A stretch of 64,000 nt of DNA from assembly GCA_964429915.1 (NCBI GenBank), contig CAYSDZ010000004.1, forward strand, positions 62,001 to 126,000, given 5' to 3'. Positions within the stretch are counted from its first letter, which is position 1. Every line of letters begins with the position of its first letter. The stretch is from Alteromonas_F sp964429915 (GTDB taxonomy: Bacteria > Pseudomonadota > Gammaproteobacteria > Enterobacterales > Alteromonadaceae). Both the position numbers and the translations under genes were made by a program. The notes below the pieces were generated by a model. That model ran no database searches and had not been told where the DNA came from. It saw only the letters and a program-made list of their open reading frames with translations. Shown piece by piece: positions 16,900-25,097 of this stretch.

Positions 16900-18114
16900 T
16901 TACTCGAATCGAATAACGGGACGTGGAGCATTACGTACAAAATGATCGACTTCTTGATCAGCTTCAGTAACCACTGTTTTGAAAAAACGCTCAAATACAT
17001 AGCTTAAAAAAGACCGTATACATTTACCGGCACCAAAAAATGGAATACCCAGAATTTTTAGCGCATAACCTGTAAGCGAAAGCACAACGCTTTTATTGTC
17101 TTTTCGGTTTGTATTAAACATCCACGTTAACGCATGCACGACTTGGTCAAGCACGGTTACACCAATAAACAAACTCCCCCCAACTGAAAATCGAAGTACC
17201 GCGCCTAGGGCTTTTAGTAAGATTCGTGTTGCCGTCCAGCAGCGGTATCGCGGTGGATTTTTTGCAAACAAGGCTTTTACTTCTTCTTTTATGTCATTAG
17301 AAACTACCCCCGACAAACTGGTTGCTCGATGCATAATCGTTTGCCCTCTAAAGGTAAAATATTCTCCGTGTGTGCCGCGCGCCCAGAATCCATCACCAAA
17401 GGGAGGTTTAAGCTTTATGCCTGGTAGGTGCCAATAAGGTAAAATAGGCAACCAAGTAATAAAATCATTGGGATAGTAATAGCGGTGAATATTAGTGCCC
17501 AAGTTATTCCACATATAATGCGCGTGGTCAGCCATGCCTACTCTGGGAGCGCCAAACGTGTAGAGATAAACGTTATACCCGGAATTGATCAGATATTCAG
17601 CACACAAGGTAGCCAAAGCTCCTCCCATACTGTGCCCTGCTATATGAACAGTGTGCATGTGGGTGTTATCAAACCATAAACTATTCATTGCAGCGTCTAA
17701 GTCGGGTTTACAGCTTTTAAATACCGTATTGAATCCGCCATGCACCATAAAGCCTTTCGAACTCATAGCAGGTGCCATTGCGGTATCAATGCCAATATAG
17801 TCCTGAAACCACTTTACACTGCCTCGAAACACTATGAGCATTTGATTTCGACGGTTTGCTTCACCGGGCATGACTGCACCGAAAGGGTAACGGAAGGTGG
17901 TATTTGAGCGTCCTCTTAACAGAAAAGCGTTACTTCCGTTGAAGCCTGTAAAACCTGGCGCTGTTTGACCCGGACGTGTCACCACCAATTCCATACCATA
18001 GCCTCGTCCTAAGCTATGGTGTTCAGGATAATGACCGTCCTGTTTCGTCGCGTCCAATACATTTCCCGCATACTTAGCACAATCCGCAGCAACCTCAAGT
18101 GATAGAGCTGTCAT
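16900..18114 (-). CDS. Class 3 lipase, candidate T6SS phospholipase effector (Tle)
   Basis: A 404-residue alpha/beta-hydrolase of the lipase class 3 (fungal lipase-like) family. The nucleophile elbow is GHSMG with Ser162. Asp217 in YPNDFITWLP and His249 in THGEYF complete a plausible triad. LIVFRGSVKWFQD (93-105) is the characteristic oxyanion strand. No signal peptide is present. The C-terminal 120 residues hold a hydrophobic segment (FSVGGSLFIGVTVLDQVV), possibly for membrane insertion. Position beside the VgrG operon and in an operon with a lipoprotein fits a T6SS lipase with a periplasmic immunity protein. Substrate and delivery are inferred. The alternative is a housekeeping intracellular lipase. 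Confidence 0.8.
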   Translation of the reverse strand: MTALSLEVAADCAKYAGNVLDATKQDGHYPEHHSLGRGYGMELVVTRPGQTAPGFTGFNGSNAFLLRGRSNTTFRYPFGAVMPGEANRRNQMLIVFRGSVKWFQDYIGIDTAMAPAMSSKGFMVHGGFNTVFKSCKPDLDAAMNSLWFDNTHMHTVHIAGHSMGGALATLCAEYLINSGYNVYLYTFGAPRVGMADHAHYMWNNLGTNIHRYYYPNDFITWLPILPYWHLPGIKLKPPFGDGFWARGTHGEYFTFRGQTIMHRATSLSGVVSNDIKEEVKALFAKNPPRYRCWTATRILLKALGAVLRFSVGGSLFIGVTVLDQVVHALTWMFNTNRKDNKSVVLSLTGYALKILGIPFFGAGKCIRSFLSYVFERFFKTVVTEADQEVDHFVRNAPRPVIRFE

Positions 18115-18182
18115 ATATCCCCCTTAAGGGAGTGATTGAATAAATAAAACTTACGTAAGAAAAAATGTGAAAGTTGCGACAT

Positions 18183-19292
18183 TTAGGCCGCACTGAGTTT
18201 TAATATCCCTAGATTGGGTATTAATGCAGCAACCTCTCGATTGCCTCCCATATCCTGTTGGGTATATTCGCCTGTATGGATAAATCGTACATAGTTGTGA
18301 GGTCTTAGTGCGTCGGTCGCGGTAAAGTAAATATTTGTTCCAGCGCCTAAAGCATCATAGCGATGGCCCGTTACTACAACAGCCGTAAATTGCGGCGTAT
18401 TCCCCCCGACCACAACCATCATGGGTTTCATGGGTGTTGCGCCCATTAAGGTATCGACAACACTTACCAAAGTGCAATGTTGACGAAAATACATACCCTG
18501 ATAGCCCAAGGCCTCTAGCCCCTGATACAAACCCATAAAAGTGACTTGATTCGGCATTGCAAGAGTAGGATTTGCTTGGCGGGCGGCCGTCTTTAATTGT
18601 TGCGGGGTGACGTTTGCATTCCATCCATATTGCAAAAACAACGCGCCTGCTTGGTATGCCTGATCAGTTAAAAACCCCTGAGCCGTAATCGTTCCCGGAG
18701 CCTCTTGGCCCGCGTGGAAACTATTTCTATCAGACTCGCTCTCAAAACTGGCAAGTGAGTGTCGGTTTGAATTAAAGAGACTGCTGATGGAGTGAGTTTC
18801 GCCCAAAAAATCGACTTCGGGTCCTAATTCCATACCAACATTACTTCTACCAAGGCCATATCCATCCCGAGTAAGCTGTCTCAACCTGTTGTCGTGGCCC
18901 GCTGCAACATTTTGTCGATTTTGTTGTATGACGGGATTGCTACTCATAGCGTTAGCGACGTTTATTGTCGTTTGCAGCCACAATTCTCGCCGCGCCGACA
19001 CAAGCGCTTGTTCTATTTCAACTTCAAGTTGAGTAATAAAACCCGACTCATCACGCACACTGTTGTATCGAAAACCGCCTGCATAGGGAATGGTCTCTTT
19101 ATTCTCAGTCCATGCGTTTAGTTTATCCTGCAGCACCTCTAATGTTGCCACAAGAACCACTTTGTTTCTTGTAAACTTACACCTGTGGTAATCTGCCAAA
19201 AGTCTATCGACACGTTCAAGGGCGGTGGGTCGTGAATACCATCGGCTTCGAGTTTCACGCTTAAACTGCTCTGTCGTTATAGTAATCGCCAT
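18183..19292 (-). CDS. Unknown protein with a degenerate papain-like (C39/C70-like) C-terminal domain
   Basis: A 369-residue protein. I chose ATG 19292 (MAITITTEQF) over an upstream in-frame start. Residues 1 to about 120 are helical and charged, the middle is low in recognisable features. The C-terminal 150 residues follow the layout of papain-like proteases: AYQAGALFLQYGW followed by TPQQLKTAAR (where active enzymes have CWAA---A-LLGY), and VVVGGNTPQFTAVVVTG then TATDALRP (where active enzymes have HAVVVTG and DP). Both the nucleophile position (Ala) and the His position (Thr) would be lost. The alignment was made by eye and may be wrong. It is the first gene of the lipase operon, 68 bases upstream, so an adaptor, chaperone or effector role for the T6SS is possible. 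Confidence 0.5.
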   Translation of the reverse strand: MAITITTEQFKRETRSRWYSRPTALERVDRLLADYHRCKFTRNKVVLVATLEVLQDKLNAWTENKETIPYAGGFRYNSVRDESGFITQLEVEIEQALVSARRELWLQTTINVANAMSSNPVIQQNRQNVAAGHDNRLRQLTRDGYGLGRSNVGMELGPEVDFLGETHSISSLFNSNRHSLASFESESDRNSFHAGQEAPGTITAQGFLTDQAYQAGALFLQYGWNANVTPQQLKTAARQANPTLAMPNQVTFMGLYQGLEALGYQGMYFRQHCTLVSVVDTLMGATPMKPMMVVVGGNTPQFTAVVVTGHRYDALGAGTNIYFTATDALRPHNYVRFIHTGEYTQQDMGGNREVAALIPNLGILKLSAA

Positions 19293-19476
19293 GTCATTAT
19301 CTAACTTGCAAAACCTCTTGTTATAGGCTGTACGCAACAGTGATTAATTTGTTGCACTCATTTTATTGCACCTTGATAAAATTGAGTGACAGCGTTGGCA
19401 ATTAACGTATGCTTTTATCAAGCTGACAACATCTTGTTTATTGTTCTCTATTTTTAATCGTCATGTTTACATTATT

Positions 19477-20346
19477 ATGCCTGCAAGCCTGTGTTTGATT
19501 ATTGCCACTTTTTTATGGGGCAGCTCGTTTATTTCGTTAAAATACGCCATAGGTTTTTACGATCCTGCGCTGGTTATTTTTCTACGCATGCTAATTACAC
19601 TGTTAACCTGTCTGTGTTTGTGGTCGTATGCTAAACGTTTCAATTATCACAAGGGTGACTGGAAATATTTGTTCGCCATGAGTTTGGCAGAGCCATGTTT
19701 ATATTTTTTGTTTGAAGGGCATGCCTTAGAATATACCTCAGCCTCGCAAGCGGGTGTGATTGTGTCTTGTCTACCTTTAATTATTGCGATGCTAGCCTTT
19801 ATTTTGCTTAAAGAACGCATGAGCCGCGCTATTTTAGTTGGCTTTACGTTTTGTATTATGGGCAGCATCTTTCTCACGCTGGTGTCGCCTCAATCCGACC
19901 AAGCACCTTTACCACTGCTGGGTAACACTTTAGAGTTTCTAGCCATGATATGCGCTGCCGTTTACACCGTGTGTGTAAAGCGGCTAAGCCCACGTTATTC
20001 CCCCATAAGCCTGATAAGCTTACAAGGCTTGTCAGGTATGATTTTTTTCGCCCCCTTTTTGTTTTTTATTGATCTACCCGAAACACAGAGTGTTGCTGCA
20101 TTGTCTCACATTGCCTATTTAGGAACCTGTGTGACGCTTGGTGCTTATGGTATGTACAACTATGCGATCAGCAAAATATCGGTATTGCAAGCTGCCGCCT
20201 ATTCAAATTTAACCCCTATATTCACCTTACTGTTGAGTGCGCTTATATTGAACGAAGTATTAACCTTGTTTCAATGGCTTTGCATCGTTTTAGTATTTAT
20301 TGGTGTGGGAATTAGCCAGCGTCATCGAAAGTTAGTTATTAGCTAA
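19477..20346 (+). CDS. EamA/DMT-family transporter
   Basis: An inner-membrane permease of about 289 residues with ten hydrophobic segments in two EamA repeats. The first repeat has the hallmark FLWGSSFISLKYAI and ASQAGVIVSCLPLIIAMLAF; the second ends with LQAAAYSNLTPIFTLLLSALILNE. Family members export amino acids, nucleotides or other metabolites. The substrate cannot be told. The start is ATG 19477; an in-frame TTG at 19441 is less likely. The 3' end overlaps the convergent gloA gene by 8 bases. Confidence 0.85.
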   Translation: MPASLCLIIATFLWGSSFISLKYAIGFYDPALVIFLRMLITLLTCLCLWSYAKRFNYHKGDWKYLFAMSLAEPCLYFLFEGHALEYTSASQAGVIVSCLPLIIAMLAFILLKERMSRAILVGFTFCIMGSIFLTLVSPQSDQAPLPLLGNTLEFLAMICAAVYTVCVKRLSPRYSPISLISLQGLSGMIFFAPFLFFIDLPETQSVAALSHIAYLGTCVTLGAYGMYNYAISKISVLQAAAYSNLTPIFTLLLSALILNEVLTLFQWLCIVLVFIGVGISQRHRKLVIS

Positions 20347-20866
20347 AAGCAAGACGAGTGGCATCAAAAATTTCTATCCAATACCCATCGGGATCTTTAA
20401 TAAACGCAATATTATTCATACTGCCATCTGATAATCGCTTTTGAAATGCGACGCCAAGATGTTCAAAGCGTTGACATGCACCCTCTAAATCAGGCACATG
20501 AAACCCGATATGGCCAAAACCGCGTGGTTCGCTATTACCGTTATGGTATTGAGTGTTATCTGACGTATCTCCCCAATTATGAGTCAATTCTAGCATCGCA
20601 GGGCGACCAAAGGTTTGTGTTGTGCGCTCATTGCTATCTGCGCTAATATCCGAAAAATCCTCACCTGTAGTTAAAAAATACAGACTAAATTTCATATCTT
20701 CAAAGTCGAGTCTTTTCAGCAAAGTCATGCCCATAACACGGGTGTAAAAATCTAAAGACCGAGCAGGATCGGCAATGCGTAACATGGTTTGGTTAAATAC
20801 AAAACCTTGCGTTGCGGATTCTTTTTCTTCACACAAGCCTTCCGCTTGCTCAAAATGACGTGACAT
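20339..20866 (-). CDS. gloA: Lactoylglutathione lyase (glyoxalase I)
   Basis: A 175-residue glyoxalase I of the longer eukaryote/Pseudomonas type. It converts the methylglyoxal-glutathione hemithioacetal to S-lactoylglutathione in the cytoplasm. Metal ligands are visible: Gln in FNQTMLRI, Glu in MLELTHNWG, His in GFGHIGFHV and Glu in YWIEIFD. The RSLDFYTRVMGM and KDPDGYWIEI signatures are intact. The N-terminal 20-residue extension is typical of this longer form. It is monocistronic and convergent with the EamA gene. Confidence 0.93.
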   Translation of the reverse strand: MSRHFEQAEGLCEEKESATQGFVFNQTMLRIADPARSLDFYTRVMGMTLLKRLDFEDMKFSLYFLTTGEDFSDISADSNERTTQTFGRPAMLELTHNWGDTSDNTQYHNGNSEPRGFGHIGFHVPDLEGACQRFEHLGVAFQKRLSDGSMNNIAFIKDPDGYWIEIFDATRLAFS

Positions 20867-20963
20867 AATTTAATTCCTACTTGAAAACGTTAAAAACGTC
20901 TAAATCTGTAATTGAACGTAATACGTTTTTTAACAATAGTAAAATATATACACCTAAACAGGC

Positions 20964-21356
20964 ATGACAGATTCAAACGAAAAACCATTAAACCCATTAA
21001 AAATAGCGTCGTTATCTTTAAACAGTTTGTTGCTTTTGAGAGTGGCACTCGATTCGGAAACGGATAACACGGATATTGAACAAGATATTCAAGATTTATT
21101 CTTGTTCCCCGAACGTTTACTAGACAGCTATCCCGACGAATGGCGCGCTTACATTAAGCGAAGAGCTGTTGAGCTTGATATCAACCTCAATAACATGAAT
21201 GAAGATAGCAAGTTGACTCAACTTATTCGCGCGCACAAATCAAAATACGAAAATTTGCTTGCTGTACTTAAAGATATTGAAACCTTATTAGACGCCGGCA
21301 ATGTATCTAGTTTTAAAACGCCTTTGCATAAATGGTTGGAGTGGGCGGTCTCATAA
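20964..21356 (+). CDS. Hypothetical cytoplasmic protein, 130 aa
   Basis: A small acidic, mostly helical protein with no signal peptide, membrane span or motif I recognise. It is monocistronic and divergent from gloA across about 100 bases. The leucine-rich N-terminus (IASLSLNSLLLLRVAL) looks like an amphipathic helix rather than a span. The coding pattern is consistent with its neighbours and the length is compact, so I regard it as real, but the function is unknown. Confidence 0.5.
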   Translation: MTDSNEKPLNPLKIASLSLNSLLLLRVALDSETDNTDIEQDIQDLFLFPERLLDSYPDEWRAYIKRRAVELDINLNNMNEDSKLTQLIRAHKSKYENLLAVLKDIETLLDAGNVSSFKTPLHKWLEWAVS

Positions 21357-21375
21357 AAACATACCCGCTTACAAA

Positions 21376-21918
21376 CTATAAAACGAGCAAGGCTTCTATA
21401 TCTTTAATCAACGCCTTGTCATTAGGTTTAACTGTTGACGAATAGCCTTTGACCACACTTCCGTCCGGTGCCATTAAGTATTTATAGAAATTCCATTTGA
21501 CCTCTACTCCACTGCGCTGTGAGAGTCGGCTGAATAAAGGATCGGCATACTCACCTTTCACCGATGTGGCTTCGAACATGGGAAAGCTGACACCATAAGT
21601 TAACTGACAAAACTCAGCCGTTTTTGCCTCATCATTGTCTTCTTGATTAAAATCGTGCGACGGGAAACCCAATACCACTAAGCCTTTATCTTTGTATTTA
21701 TCGTACAACGCTTCCAAGCCTTCAAATTGAGGTGTAAATCCACAATAACTGGCAGTGTTGACAAACAGCACGGTTTTACCTTGGTATTCATCGCACAAGT
21801 TAACGACTTGAGCCGAGTTCAAATTTCGTTTTAAGTGTTTAAGCTCTACTGGACAGTTTTGAGCTTGAGTGAAAAAAGCGACACAAGAAAGTAACATTAA
21901 AGAAGTGAAGGTTCGCAT
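21376..21918 (-). CDS. Secreted glutathione peroxidase family protein
   Basis: A 180-residue thiol peroxidase with a cleavable signal peptide (CVAFFTQAQ, cleavage near residue 19). The peroxidatic Cys is in NTASYCGFTPQF. The second motif reads FPSHDF instead of the usual FPCNQF, so the tetrad Gln and the resolving-type Cys are replaced. The Trp-Asn pair of the active site is kept in KWNFYKYL. The export signal places it in the periplasm, where it would reduce peroxides with thioredoxin-like or other thiol donors. The FPSHDF variant may alter donor use. Confidence 0.85.
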   Translation of the reverse strand: MRTFTSLMLLSCVAFFTQAQNCPVELKHLKRNLNSAQVVNLCDEYQGKTVLFVNTASYCGFTPQFEGLEALYDKYKDKGLVVLGFPSHDFNQEDNDEAKTAEFCQLTYGVSFPMFEATSVKGEYADPLFSRLSQRSGVEVKWNFYKYLMAPDGSVVKGYSSTVKPNDKALIKDIEALLVL

Positions 21919-21991
21919 GGTATTAAGATTATCCTGAATATCACTAAGTATGGTTTCTTTACGGCAAGACTAGCTATTCAGATGTATTCGG

Positions 21992-22026
21992 GAAAAAAAA
22001 TGAGGCTGTTTTTTAAAAACAACCTC
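21992..22026 (-). terminator. Rho-independent terminator of the M16 peptidase gene
   Basis: Read on the minus strand, GAGGTTGTTTTT pairs with AAAAACAGCCTC (22026-22002, one mismatch, one-base turn) and is followed by an A and a run of eight T. It lies 31 bases after the stop of the M16 peptidase gene. Confidence 0.8.
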
Positions 22027-22056
22027 TACGTTTACCCCATCGCTAAATGAAATTCG

Positions 22057-24963
22057 TTACTTTCCCTGCGTTTCCATTTTAGCTTGAAAGACGGCTAAAT
22101 CGTCTATCTTCGTGGCACCTTCTATTTCAGCAAAAGGTTTGTCTGCGAATTTTGTGCCTCGCAGTTGTACCGACAATCTCGCTGCATCAGTGTTCATCAT
22201 GGTTTTTGCATAAAACTCTTTCAAGTCGTCCAAGCTGACTTTTTCCGTAGCCCCAATCAGCTTTGCTTTGCTATCAAAATTAAAGTTTTGCTTGTACCAA
22301 TCGCTGATCAGCGGTGATTCTTCATCTTGTAAATTTTTGGGTGGTTCGTTTAAGGCCAATAAAGTACTGGCTTTAAGTTTGGCAAAGGTTTCTTCTGTCA
22401 TGTTCGAAAGCAATTCTCGATATTCTAACTTAAATGTGTCAAAACGCGCTTGCATAGATTCGACGTCTTTTACTGGCGTTTGAATGTACATTGCAAAGCC
22501 TGTGTAATCGCCTATTTGTACCGCTGTGCCGCCAACCGCATATGCAAGCTGTTCTTCGGTACGTAATTTATCAAACGCAGCCGTACTGAAGTGCTCTCGT
22601 AATATGCTCCCCTGAGCCTGAGCATCAAACCCTGAATCTGGATGAACGGCCACATCGACTATCGCTACGTCTGCAACGTCAATATCCTGTTGCCATACCC
22701 ATTTTTCACCGGGCTGAGGCTGCCAAAACTCGCGATAATCATAGGCAATTGAAGTTCTATTCTCTGGTAACACTGAGCTTACTTGTTTGACGGTTTCATT
22801 GAGATCGTCAATACCATAATTGCCGAAGGCGAAAATACGTAGCTGATGCTCAGAAAGCAGTTCTTCCATATACTTTGCTAGGTCAGCAGGTTTGAGCGAC
22901 TGCGCAGTAGTAATCAACGCTTCGGGGTTAAAGTTACCTTTGCGGATAATACGGTTGTAGGCGCTAAATGCTTGGCGGAAAGGAAACTGCTTACCTTGAT
23001 TTTGTAAGCCTCTAACATAGCGGTCTACCGCTTGTGCAAAGTTCTGTTCGTTCACACTCACTTTTAAAGCACTGAGTGCGCGTTTCATGAGTTCAGGCTG
23101 TTTGTCAGTAAAACCCGACAACGCGAGTATCAAGCCATTGCCCTCGTCAATATCGAGTGTCATGCCTGCGATGCTTGCTTCGGTCATTAGGGCACTTTGC
23201 TGTAAACGATACAAATCTTGCCAAATTGTAGTAAGCACATCGGCACGAATATCGGTTTCTGCCTTACCGTTGTTAATATAAATTTCTATTTCACCACGCG
23301 GCTGATCAGTAAAAGCTTGACTAGGATAATGCCATACTTTCACATTATCGTTGTCAATCACCAATTCAGGTTTGCTTCTTGCCACATTAGTTTTAATGTC
23401 GAAGTTTTCAGGCAACAAGTTATTCACCGCAGGTAACGACAATGCCATGCTAGGCGCCTGTTGCCATGTCGCAATTTCTTCGTCGTTAATCGTTGCCACC
23501 TGATATTCACCATCGTAGAAATGCAATTGACTATCTGACGGCTCGTCTTTGCTGATATACCAAACACGAAGTTGCTCTGGTGTGAGTTGCGCTAAAACGT
23601 CTTCTATGGATTGTGCATTGAACGATTCATAATAAAAAGGTGACGATATGGCGTATTTGGCCGGCACGTTCTGCATAGCCGCCGACAAATTTGATACATA
23701 GCCAAATTCGTCACTTTTTTCTAAAAAACGAAACTGATTACTCAAACTGGTTTTTATTTCGTCGAAATATTTAGCATCTACACCTTGTTCGCGTATCAAG
23801 TTAATGTATTGCATCACCACTGCAACAATGGCTTCTCGATTTTGCATACCGCTATCGGTTAAATCGATATCAATATTAAACGCGCCATAATTGCCATATA
23901 ACTCGGGAGAAACAAAAGCGGCCAAATTCGAAATAAGCCCTTTCTCTTTAAGTAAATAAGCAGGCGTTCCGGGCATTTCTGAGCCAATGAGATAACTCAA
24001 AAAACGGTTCGGTTTGTAAGCATACCTATCGCTGTTGTTGGTAATAGTAAAATCAAGCTTTAACTGTTTGACATCTTCATTGGGCACGTAATGAATCCGC
24101 TTTTTACCTATTGATGCAAAATCAAGCGTGTTGTTGACAGTGGGATCGTCAATGTCTTTGTTGGTGATCGTACCAAAATACTGGGTAGCCAATGTTTTCA
24201 TTTCATCGAGTGGACGATTGCTGATCATCGCCACTTTCATAATGTTGGCTGAATAGTATTGTTCGTAAAACTTCACCGTTTCCGTGTGGAGTTTACTATT
24301 TTCTTTATCACCCAGTGTTTCGAGGTTGCCGATTAAAAATCGATTAGCCGGATGATCACCCATCAAATTTCGAGCTAACTTGAACTGTCCAAAGAAATCC
24401 ATTTCACGGCGCATCGACCATTCGGCATTCACCGCATTTTTCTCTTTTTCTGTGTACTCTGGGTACAACTTCGGTGCTTTAAAGAAGTCTGAAAACCGAT
24501 CTAAAGCCTCTGCATACGCGTCGTTGTTCACTTTGAACATGTAGTTGGTAATATCTAGCCACGTGTAAGCATTGTGCAGGCCGCCATTTGCAGTCATAAA
24601 ATCGGTGTAGCCCGCGGAATCGGGGAAACGCTCAGTGCCAAGAAATAACATGTGCTCTAAATAGTGGGCCATACCCTGCTGCGACATAGGATCGTGTAGT
24701 AAGCCAACACTCACACTCAACGCAGCTGCCGATTTTTCTGCTGTGGGGTCTGATATCAGCATAACTTCAAGCTGATTAGGTAGCGTAAAGGTATCGTACT
24801 GACGATTGTCATTGGCTGAAATAATCACCTTCGCTTCGGGCTTTGTTTCTACTTCTTTTTTGGCAGAGTTGGGTTGGCTTTTCTCGGGAGTACACGCCAC
24901 AAGTGTGGCAAGTGAGGTAAATACAATTACCCTAAACGCATTCAGCATAAAACGCTGTTTCAT
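22057..24963 (-). CDS. M16 family zinc metallopeptidase lipoprotein (pitrilysin/insulinase-like)
   Basis: A 968-residue peptidase of the pitrilysin (protease III) type. The inverted zinc motif is HYLEH (residues 100-104: His100, Glu103, His104), with the distal Glu in NAVNAEWSM about 75 residues later. An N-terminal signal ends in the lipobox LVAC (Cys24), so the protein is lipid-anchored and periplasm-facing; E. coli protease III is soluble. I chose ATG 24963 because it places the signal peptide at the N-terminus. The four-lobe length is complete. It degrades small unfolded peptides. A strong terminator follows. Confidence 0.9.
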   Translation of the reverse strand: MKQRFMLNAFRVIVFTSLATLVACTPEKSQPNSAKKEVETKPEAKVIISANDNRQYDTFTLPNQLEVMLISDPTAEKSAAALSVSVGLLHDPMSQQGMAHYLEHMLFLGTERFPDSAGYTDFMTANGGLHNAYTWLDITNYMFKVNNDAYAEALDRFSDFFKAPKLYPEYTEKEKNAVNAEWSMRREMDFFGQFKLARNLMGDHPANRFLIGNLETLGDKENSKLHTETVKFYEQYYSANIMKVAMISNRPLDEMKTLATQYFGTITNKDIDDPTVNNTLDFASIGKKRIHYVPNEDVKQLKLDFTITNNSDRYAYKPNRFLSYLIGSEMPGTPAYLLKEKGLISNLAAFVSPELYGNYGAFNIDIDLTDSGMQNREAIVAVVMQYINLIREQGVDAKYFDEIKTSLSNQFRFLEKSDEFGYVSNLSAAMQNVPAKYAISSPFYYESFNAQSIEDVLAQLTPEQLRVWYISKDEPSDSQLHFYDGEYQVATINDEEIATWQQAPSMALSLPAVNNLLPENFDIKTNVARSKPELVIDNDNVKVWHYPSQAFTDQPRGEIEIYINNGKAETDIRADVLTTIWQDLYRLQQSALMTEASIAGMTLDIDEGNGLILALSGFTDKQPELMKRALSALKVSVNEQNFAQAVDRYVRGLQNQGKQFPFRQAFSAYNRIIRKGNFNPEALITTAQSLKPADLAKYMEELLSEHQLRIFAFGNYGIDDLNETVKQVSSVLPENRTSIAYDYREFWQPQPGEKWVWQQDIDVADVAIVDVAVHPDSGFDAQAQGSILREHFSTAAFDKLRTEEQLAYAVGGTAVQIGDYTGFAMYIQTPVKDVESMQARFDTFKLEYRELLSNMTEETFAKLKASTLLALNEPPKNLQDEESPLISDWYKQNFNFDSKAKLIGATEKVSLDDLKEFYAKTMMNTDAARLSVQLRGTKFADKPFAEIEGATKIDDLAVFQAKMETQGK

Positions 24964-25097
24964 TATTATTTCCTTACAGGAGGCGGTTATAAAACACGCA
25001 AGCCTGAATCGGGCCTGCAATGTTTTAATAGTCTAATGCAAGGTTACTCTTGTCAATACGGCATTCGATCAGTGTTGTAATGAACACAAGCCGTTCG

